Positions 59,480-64,000 of a stretch of 64,000 nt of DNA are shown one piece after another; positions within the stretch are counted from its first letter, which is position 1; each line of letters starts with the position of its first letter. The DNA lies in assembly GCF_015690355.1 (NCBI RefSeq), contig NZ_JADPRT010000010.1:186001-250000 (forward strand), read 5' to 3'. Source of the DNA: Streptacidiphilus fuscans (GTDB lineage: Bacteria > Actinomycetota > Actinomycetes > Streptomycetales > Streptomycetaceae). The translations under genes and the position numbers were made by a program. The notes beneath the pieces are model-generated. The model was not told where the DNA came from. It saw only the letters and a list, made by a program, of their open reading frames with translations, and ran no database searches.

Positions 59480-60673
59480 GTGACCACCACCTCCGCGCCC
59501 GGGACGGGCGCAACCTTCGCCGAGCCCGGGGCGACCCCGCTGGCGCTGCTGCTGCTCGGCCAGGAGGCCGACACGGGCAGCGAGCGCGGCGTCGACTGCC
59601 CCGGCGAGCTCCCGGTCGCCTCCGACCCCGACCTGGTCGCGCGTGCCGCCGCGGCCAAGGCCGCGCTCGGCGACAAGGTCTTCATCCTGGGCCACCACTA
59701 CCAGCGTGACGAGGTCATCCAGTTCGCCGACGTCACCGGCGACTCCTTCAAGCTGGCCCGCGACGCGGCCGCCCGCCCCGAGGCCGAGTACATCGTCTTC
59801 TGCGGCGTGCACTTCATGGCCGAGTCCGCGGACATCCTCACCACCGAGCGCCAGCAGGTCGTCCTGCCGGACCTGGCCGCCGGCTGCTCGATGGCCGACA
59901 TGGCCACCGCCGAGCAGGTCGCCGAGTGCTGGGACCAGCTGGTCGACGCGGGCGTCGCCGACACCGTGGTGCCGGTCGCGTACATGAACTCCTCGGCCGA
60001 CATCAAGGCCTTCACCGGCCGCCACGGCGGGACGATCTGCACCTCGTCCAACGCCAAGCGCGCCCTGGAGTGGGCCTTCGAGCAGGGCCAGAAGGTGCTC
60101 TTCCTGCCGGACCAGCACCTCGGCCGCAACACCGCCGTGCGCGACATGGGCCTCTCCCTGGACGACTGCGTCGTCTACAACCCGCACAAGCCGAACGGCG
60201 GCCTGACCGCCGAGCAGCTGCGCGCGGCCAAGATGATCCTTTGGCGCGGCCACTGCTCGGTCCACGGGCGGTTCAGCCTGGACTCGGTCAACGAGGTCCG
60301 CGAACGGGTGCCGGGCGTGACCGTGCTGGTCCACCCCGAGTGCAAGCACGAGGTCGTCGAGGCCGCCGACATGGTCGGCTCGACCGAGTACATCATCAAG
60401 GCGCTGGACGCCGCCGAGCCCGGCTCCAAGTGGGCCATCGGCACCGAGCTCAACCTGGTCCGCCGCCTGGCCAAGGCGCACCCGGACAAGGAGATCGTCT
60501 TCCTCGACCGGACCGTCTGCTTCTGCAGCACGATGAACCGGATCGACCTGCCGCACCTCGTCTGGGCGCTGGAGTCGCTGGTCGACGGCCGGGTCCCGAA
60601 CGTGATCACGGTCGACCCGGAGACGGAGAAGTTCGCCAAGGTCGCTCTGGACCAGATGCTCGCGCTGCCGTAG
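59480..60673 (+). CDS. nadA: quinolinate synthase NadA
   Basis: A 397-residue [4Fe-4S] enzyme that condenses iminoaspartate with dihydroxyacetone phosphate to form quinolinate in NAD synthesis. Motifs include VFILGHHYQRDEVIQFAD, EYIVFCGVHFMAES and FCSTMNRIDLPHL; cysteines in FCGVHF, LVHPECKHEV and TVCFCSTMN are candidate cluster ligands. The GTG at 59480 gives a 40-residue extension typical of actinobacterial NadA. Here nadA stands alone without nadB and nadC. Confidence 0.95.
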   Translation: MTTTSAPGTGATFAEPGATPLALLLLGQEADTGSERGVDCPGELPVASDPDLVARAAAAKAALGDKVFILGHHYQRDEVIQFADVTGDSFKLARDAAARPEAEYIVFCGVHFMAESADILTTERQQVVLPDLAAGCSMADMATAEQVAECWDQLVDAGVADTVVPVAYMNSSADIKAFTGRHGGTICTSSNAKRALEWAFEQGQKVLFLPDQHLGRNTAVRDMGLSLDDCVVYNPHKPNGGLTAEQLRAAKMILWRGHCSVHGRFSLDSVNEVRERVPGVTVLVHPECKHEVVEAADMVGSTEYIIKALDAAEPGSKWAIGTELNLVRRLAKAHPDKEIVFLDRTVCFCSTMNRIDLPHLVWALESLVDGRVPNVITVDPETEKFAKVALDQMLALP

Positions 60674-60686
60674 TACGCGGGCAGCA

Positions 60687-60722
60687 CGAAGGGGCGTGAG
60701 GCCGTGGCCTCACGCCCCTTCG
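60687..60722. terminator. bidirectional terminator after nadA
   Basis: A perfect 17-bp stem (60687-60703 with 60706-60722) built on CGAAGGGGCGTGAGGCC, with two unpaired bases between arms. It lies between the converging nadA and pspAA genes. Confidence 0.88.
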
Positions 60723-60732
60723 TCGTCTGCCT

Positions 60733-61011
60733 CTAGCCGGGGATCAGTCCGTCGGGCTTGAGCAGCGCGCGGACCTCCTCCACCGTCGCGTCCGCGTACG
60801 GAAGCGTGGCGTCCGAGGGGCCCAGGTAGTCGTGGGCCACCGGCTCGCCGCCGGTCCGGACCGCGCCCAGCAGCGCGTTCAGGCTGACCCGGAACTCCTC
60901 CTCGTGACCGCTGTCCAACGACGCGAGGACCGCGTTGTCCAGCTGGTTGAGGTGGTCGACCAGGGAGTCGGGCACCTCGTACTGGCCCTCCGTCAGGATC
61001 CTTACGATCAT
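60733..61011 (-). CDS. pspAA: PspA-associated protein PspAA
   Basis: A 92-residue protein directly downstream of pspA (11 bases), typical of the actinobacterial PspA/PspAA pair. The sequence MIVRILTEGQYEVPDSLVDH, then LNQLDNAVLASLDSGHEEEF and ADATVEEVRALLKPDGLIPG matches the PspAA domain. It has no membrane helix. It is thought to modulate PspA function in envelope-stress responses; that is knowledge of the family. Confidence 0.88.
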   Translation of the reverse strand: MIVRILTEGQYEVPDSLVDHLNQLDNAVLASLDSGHEEEFRVSLNALLGAVRTGGEPVAHDYLGPSDATLPYADATVEEVRALLKPDGLIPG

Positions 61012-61022
61012 GGCGGCTCTCC

Positions 61023-61805
61023 CTACTTGTCGAAGCGGGGCTGGTCCTGCGGGGTGGCGTCCTGCTGCCCCTGCTCGATCGCCGGGGTCGGCGTCGAACC
61101 ACCGGTGAGCTCGGCCTTCATCCGGGCCAGCTCCAGCTCGACGTCGCTGCCCGCGGACATGGCGTCCAGCTCGGCCGCGATGTCGTCCTTGCGCAGACCG
61201 CTCGGGTCGTCGAGCGCGCCGCTGGCCAGCAGCTCGTCGATGGCACCCGCACGGGCCTGCAGCTGGGCCGTCTTGTCCTCGGCCCGCTGGATCGCCAGGC
61301 CGACGTCGCCCATCTCCTCCGAGATGCCCGAGAAGGACTCGGCGATCTGGGTCTGCGCCTGTGCGGCGCTGTACTGGGCCTTGATGGTCTCCTTCTTGGT
61401 ACGGAAGGCGTCCACCTTGGCCTGCAGCCGCTGGGAGGCGAGCGTCAGCTTCTCCTCCTCACCCTGCAGCTGCTGGTACTGGACCTCCAGGTCCTGCACC
61501 TGCTGCTGGATGCCGGAGCGGCGGGTCAGCGCCTCCCTGGCCAGGTCCTCACGGCCCAGCGAGAGCGCCTTGCGGCCCTGCTCCTCCAGCTTCGCGGACT
61601 GCTGCTGCAACTGGGTGAGCTGCAGTTCCAGCCGCTTGCGGCTGGTCGCGACATCCGCCACCCCACGACGCACCTTCTGCAGCAGTTCGAGCTGCTTCTG
61701 GTACGAGTAGTCCAGCGTCTCGCGCGGATCCTCCGCACGGTCCAAGGCCTTGTTCGCCTTGGCGCGGAAGATCATCCCCATCCGCTTCATGATTCCGTCG
61801 CTCAT
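61023..61805 (-). CDS. pspA: PspA/IM30 family membrane-stress protein
   Basis: A 260-residue ESCRT-III-like protein forming membrane-associated assemblies that maintain membrane integrity. It is almost entirely coiled coil: MGMIFRAKANKALDRAEDPR (amphipathic start), YSYQKQLELLQKVRRGVADV-like helix, then QVQDLEVQYQQLQGEEEKLT. The C-terminal tail (TPTPAIEQGQQDATPQDQPR) is Gln/Pro-rich. It pairs with pspAA. No PspF/PspB/PspC partners are visible, consistent with actinobacteria. Confidence 0.92.
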   Translation of the reverse strand: MSDGIMKRMGMIFRAKANKALDRAEDPRETLDYSYQKQLELLQKVRRGVADVATSRKRLELQLTQLQQQSAKLEEQGRKALSLGREDLAREALTRRSGIQQQVQDLEVQYQQLQGEEEKLTLASQRLQAKVDAFRTKKETIKAQYSAAQAQTQIAESFSGISEEMGDVGLAIQRAEDKTAQLQARAGAIDELLASGALDDPSGLRKDDIAAELDAMSAGSDVELELARMKAELTGGSTPTPAIEQGQQDATPQDQPRFDK

Positions 61806-61997
61806 GGGCTTCGCGCGCCCCCTTCTCCGACCTGCCGGTTTCTCGTACCAAGCCTACGGGTCGCGCGGCCCTCGTCGCAGCGGTCCGCGCTGCAACAAGA
61901 CTGCTACAGCGAAAACCGTCCGGGCCTCATCCGTGGGGCTGATTGTTCCGGAGGGATCCACTACCCGAGGGGCTGGGGAATACACCCCTTCACCACG

Positions 61998-62003
61998 TAC
62001 TCT
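61998..62003 (+). promoter_or_regulatory. candidate -10 box of a leaderless promoter
   Basis: TACTCT ends 7 bases before the GTG at 62011, with no Shine-Dalgarno sequence between. A leaderless mRNA for the DUF3043 gene is likely. Confidence 0.45.
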
Positions 62004-62010
62004 TGCTGGT

Positions 62011-62625
62011 GTGTTCCGACGAAGCTCCCAGGATGCCCCCGCCGACGCCGTGACGCTCGACAAGAGCGCCGAGGCCGAGGCCGCAGAGGCAGCCGTTCCC
62101 AGCGCCGAGGCCAAGAAGGGCCGCCCCACGCCCAAGCGCAGCGAGGCCGAGGCGAACCGCCGCGGCCGCGCCTACGTGCCGCCGGACCGCAAGGCCAGCG
62201 CGCGCAAGGCCCGCGACGCCAACCGCAGCGACCGGGACAAGACCATGCTGGCGCTGCGCGGCGAGGCCGACGCCAAGTACCTCCCGGCCCGTGACCGCGG
62301 CCCGGTGCGCGCGTTCGTCCGGGACTACTTCGACTCGCGCTTCACCGTGCTGGAGTTCTTCCTGCCGTTCGCGGTCGTCTTCATGGTGCTGGCGTTCTTC
62401 CGCTCCCCCGCGGCCGTCGAGCTGATCTACGTGCTGTGGCTGGCGTTCCTGGTCGCCGTCGTGATCCAGATGTTGTGGCTGGCGACGCGACTCCGCAAGG
62501 AGCTCGCCACGCGCTTCCCCGGCCAGAACACCAAGGGCGCCCTCGCCTACGGCATCATGCGCTCGATGAACCTGCGCCGGATGCGCCTGCCCAAGCCGGC
62601 CGTCAAGCGCGGACAGCGGCCCTGA
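62011..62625 (+). CDS. DUF3043 family membrane protein
   Basis: A 204-residue protein with a basic, Arg/Lys- and Glu-rich N-terminal half (VPPDRKASARKARDANRSDR) and two membrane helices (RFTVLEFFLPFAVVFMVLAF, VELIYVLWLAFLVAVVIQML) near residues 115-155. The C-terminal block (LRKELATRFPGQNTKGALAY, then MRSMNLRRMRLPKP) is the conserved DUF3043 signature. The GTG at 62011 follows a -10 box by 7 bases. It diverges from pspA. No function is established. Confidence 0.85.
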   Translation: MFRRSSQDAPADAVTLDKSAEAEAAEAAVPSAEAKKGRPTPKRSEAEANRRGRAYVPPDRKASARKARDANRSDRDKTMLALRGEADAKYLPARDRGPVRAFVRDYFDSRFTVLEFFLPFAVVFMVLAFFRSPAAVELIYVLWLAFLVAVVIQMLWLATRLRKELATRFPGQNTKGALAYGIMRSMNLRRMRLPKPAVKRGQRP

Positions 62626-62699
62626 CCGGACACCCGGGCTACCCCGGGTACTCCTACTCGCCGCTCGAGCCGCGTCCGGGAACGGACGACTCGACGCTC

Positions 62700-63569
62700 G
62701 TGCTGCCCGCCCAACGGAACCTTCCGTCGGGCGGGCTGGCTGGTTCTGCTCCCCTCGGCCGCGCGCCCGAGGGCTTCTCCGCAGGTTCGGACGCCTGGCT
62801 GGCCAAGCTCGGCGGGCTGCGCAACGTGGTCCGCCAGGAGCTGGTCACCCGCCAGCTGACCGAGCAGCTGCACGCCCGCTTCGGCCCCGACGCCCGGCTG
62901 CGGGTGCTGGACGCCGGCTGCGGCCAGGGCACCCAGCTGCTGCGCCTGGCCCGGGCCGGTCACGAGGTCACCGGCCTGGACCCGGATCCCGGCACCCTCA
63001 CCGCCGCCCAGCAGGCGCTCGCGCTTGAGCCCCTCGCGGTCCAGGCCCGGGTACGGCTGCTGCACGGCGAGGGCGGCGACTGCGGCCGGTGGTTCGGCCC
63101 GGCCAGCTTCGACGTCGTGCTCTGCCACGGCGTGCTGATGTACCTGCCGGACCCGGAACCGCTGCTGGCCGCACTGGCCCGGGTGCTCGCGCCCGGCGGG
63201 CTGCTGTCCGTGCTGGCCCGCAACGGCGACGCTCTGGCCCTGCGCCCCGGCCTGGCCGGTGACTGGGGAGCCGCTGTCGCCGCCTTCGACGACGCCCCCG
63301 GAACGAACCGCCTCGCCTACACCAACCGTCTCGGCCTGCCGACCCGCGCCGACCGCCGCGCCGTGCTCGCCCGCACCCTGGCCGAGCTGGACGTCCCCGT
63401 GCAGGCCTGGTTCGGCGTCCGGGTCTTCACCGACCAGGCCGCCGACGACGCCCCGCTGCCTCCCACGCCGGAGCTCTCCTTACTCCTCGACGCCGAGGAC
63501 CGGGCAGGCCGCACCGACCCCTACCGCCGCGTCGCCGCCCTGCTGCACCTGGTGGGCATGCGGCCGTGA
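62700..63569 (+). CDS. CmoM/SmtA-like class I SAM-dependent methyltransferase
   Basis: A protein of about 289 residues. The SAM-binding motif I is LRVLDAGCGQGTQLLRLARA, with the acidic residue in VTGLDPDPGTL and motif IV SFDVVLCHGVLMYLPDPEPL. The C-terminal FGVRVFTDQA and TDPYRRVAALLHLVG segments align by eye with E. coli CmoM (SmtA), which methylates a carboxymethoxyuridine in tRNA wobble positions. The start is uncertain: GTG 62700 or a CTG at 62622 overlapping the DUF3043 stop; the frame is open upstream. The substrate in actinobacteria is unproven. Confidence 0.85.
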   Translation: MLPAQRNLPSGGLAGSAPLGRAPEGFSAGSDAWLAKLGGLRNVVRQELVTRQLTEQLHARFGPDARLRVLDAGCGQGTQLLRLARAGHEVTGLDPDPGTLTAAQQALALEPLAVQARVRLLHGEGGDCGRWFGPASFDVVLCHGVLMYLPDPEPLLAALARVLAPGGLLSVLARNGDALALRPGLAGDWGAAVAAFDDAPGTNRLAYTNRLGLPTRADRRAVLARTLAELDVPVQAWFGVRVFTDQAADDAPLPPTPELSLLLDAEDRAGRTDPYRRVAALLHLVGMRP

Positions 63570-63589
63570 CGGATCGCGGCTTTTCGATC

Positions 63590-63595
63590 TAGGGT
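63590..63595 (+). promoter_or_regulatory. candidate -10 box of a leaderless promoter
   Basis: TAGGGT ends 7 bases before the ATG at 63603, with GTGACG about 18 bases upstream as a possible -35. No Shine-Dalgarno sequence is seen. Confidence 0.45.
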
Positions 63596-63602
63596 CGGGG
63601 CC

Positions 63603-64000
63603 ATGGAGTTTCGTCATTTGGGCCGTAGCGGCCTGGTCATCAGCGAGATCGCCTACGGCAACTGGCTCACCCACGGCTCCCAGGTCGAGGAGGACGCCGC
63701 CACGGCCTGCGTCCACGCCGCCCTGGACGCAGGCATCACCACCTTCGACACCGCCGACGTCTACGCCGCCACCCGCGCGGAGGCCGTCCTCGGCCGCGCG
63801 CTCAAGGGGCAGCGCCGCGAGGGCCTGGAGATCTTCACCAAGGTCTACTGGCCGACCGGCCCGGGCAAGAACGACCGCGGCCTGAGCCGCAAGCACATCA
63901 TGGAGTCGATCGACGGCTCGCTGCGCCGTCTGCAGACCGACTACGTCGACCTCTACCAGGCCCACCGCTTCGACGTGGCGACGCCGCTGGAGGAGACCAT
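63603..64000 (+). CDS. aldo/keto reductase, partial
   Basis: The N-terminal 132 residues of an aldo/keto reductase, cut by the right edge. The visible motifs are MEFRHLGRSGLVISEIAYGN, DAGITTFDTADVYAATRAEA (catalytic Asp and Tyr) and YVDLYQAHRFDVATPLEET (catalytic His near the end). It resembles the Kv-beta-like or YghZ group that uses NADPH to reduce carbonyl compounds. The start at 63603 follows a -10 box by 7 bases. Substrate unknown. Confidence 0.9.
   Translation, partial: MEFRHLGRSGLVISEIAYGNWLTHGSQVEEDAATACVHAALDAGITTFDTADVYAATRAEAVLGRALKGQRREGLEIFTKVYWPTGPGKNDRGLSRKHIMESIDGSLRRLQTDYVDLYQAHRFDVATPLEET

Noticed and set aside
1..64000. Biosynthetic gene cluster, prophage or genomic island
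   Set aside because: Base composition and gene content are uniform and housekeeping-like; no integrase, transposase, tRNA-flanked att site or modular synthase is visible.

Overview
The window is very GC-rich (about 70%), densely packed actinobacterial chromosome. The gene set and order look like core chromosome of a streptomycete or close relative (Streptomyces, Kitasatospora or Streptacidiphilus type). Supporting signs are an actinobacterial qcrCAB/ctaCDEF respiratory locus, a ROK glucokinase of the GlkA type, a trp leader peptide with three tandem tryptophans, SigE-family ECF sigma and MacS-type kinase genes, and many GTG/TTG or apparently leaderless starts. From memory, the order (thiOSG, a PASTA kinase, bfr/bfd, DAHP synthase, trpEG, glkA, NlpC/P60 genes, qcr/cta, pspA) resembles the glkA region of S. 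coelicolor. I see no insertion sequence, prophage, CRISPR array, rRNA or tRNA. The first gene (FAD oxidoreductase) and the last (aldo/keto reductase) are cut by the window edges.

Layout. 1-3 kb: thiO-thiS-thiG behind a TPP riboswitch. 3-8 kb: a PknB-like PASTA kinase, two convergent GNAT acetyltransferases, a sulfite-oxidase-like protein, and a bacterioferritin/Bfd iron-storage pair with an iron-box-like site. 8-12 kb: class II DAHP synthase divergent from a fused anthranilate synthase controlled by a leader-peptide attenuator. 12-19 kb: MarR/YceI, a MacS-type two-component pair, PlsC-like acyltransferase, esterase, an EEP nuclease and glkA. 19-24.5 kb: DUF5304-like protein, ArsA-like ATPase, SRPBCC protein, metallophosphoesterase and an acyl-CoA synthetase. 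24.5-29 kb: a double-glycine-leader peptide gene, an ECF sigma factor with a coupled membrane protein, and two envelope glycosyltransferases. 29-34.4 kb: a metallopeptidase-like protein and three NlpC/P60 cell-wall hydrolases, the middle one behind a c-di-AMP (ydaO) riboswitch. 34.6-41 kb: NYN protein, zinc ribbon, rhomboid, a lone RAM-domain protein, a class V aminotransferase behind a SAM-IV-type riboswitch, and trpD. 40.7-50.5 kb: a degenerate receiver protein, ctaE-qcrCAB on the plus strand, and an L,D-transpeptidase followed by ctaCDF on the minus strand. 50.9-64 kb: cysteine desulfurase-TusA fusion, adenosine-kinase-like PfkB protein, erpA, a PLP decarboxylase, Lrp regulator, LtrA, nadA, pspA with its partner, DUF3043 protein, a CmoM-like methyltransferase and an aldo/keto reductase.

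How it works together. Themes are cofactor and sulfur supply (thiamine, Fe-S, NAD, SAM-controlled PLP enzyme), aromatic amino acids (DAHP synthase, TrpEG, TrpD), respiration (bc1-aa3 supercomplex) and cell-envelope remodelling (PASTA kinase, NlpC/P60 trio, Ldt, PspA). RNA-based control is prominent: three riboswitches and one attenuator in 64 kb. I found no convincing wholly new multi-gene system. The least explained item is the small double-glycine-leader peptide at 24570-24785. Function calls rest on reading motifs by eye; no database search was run.
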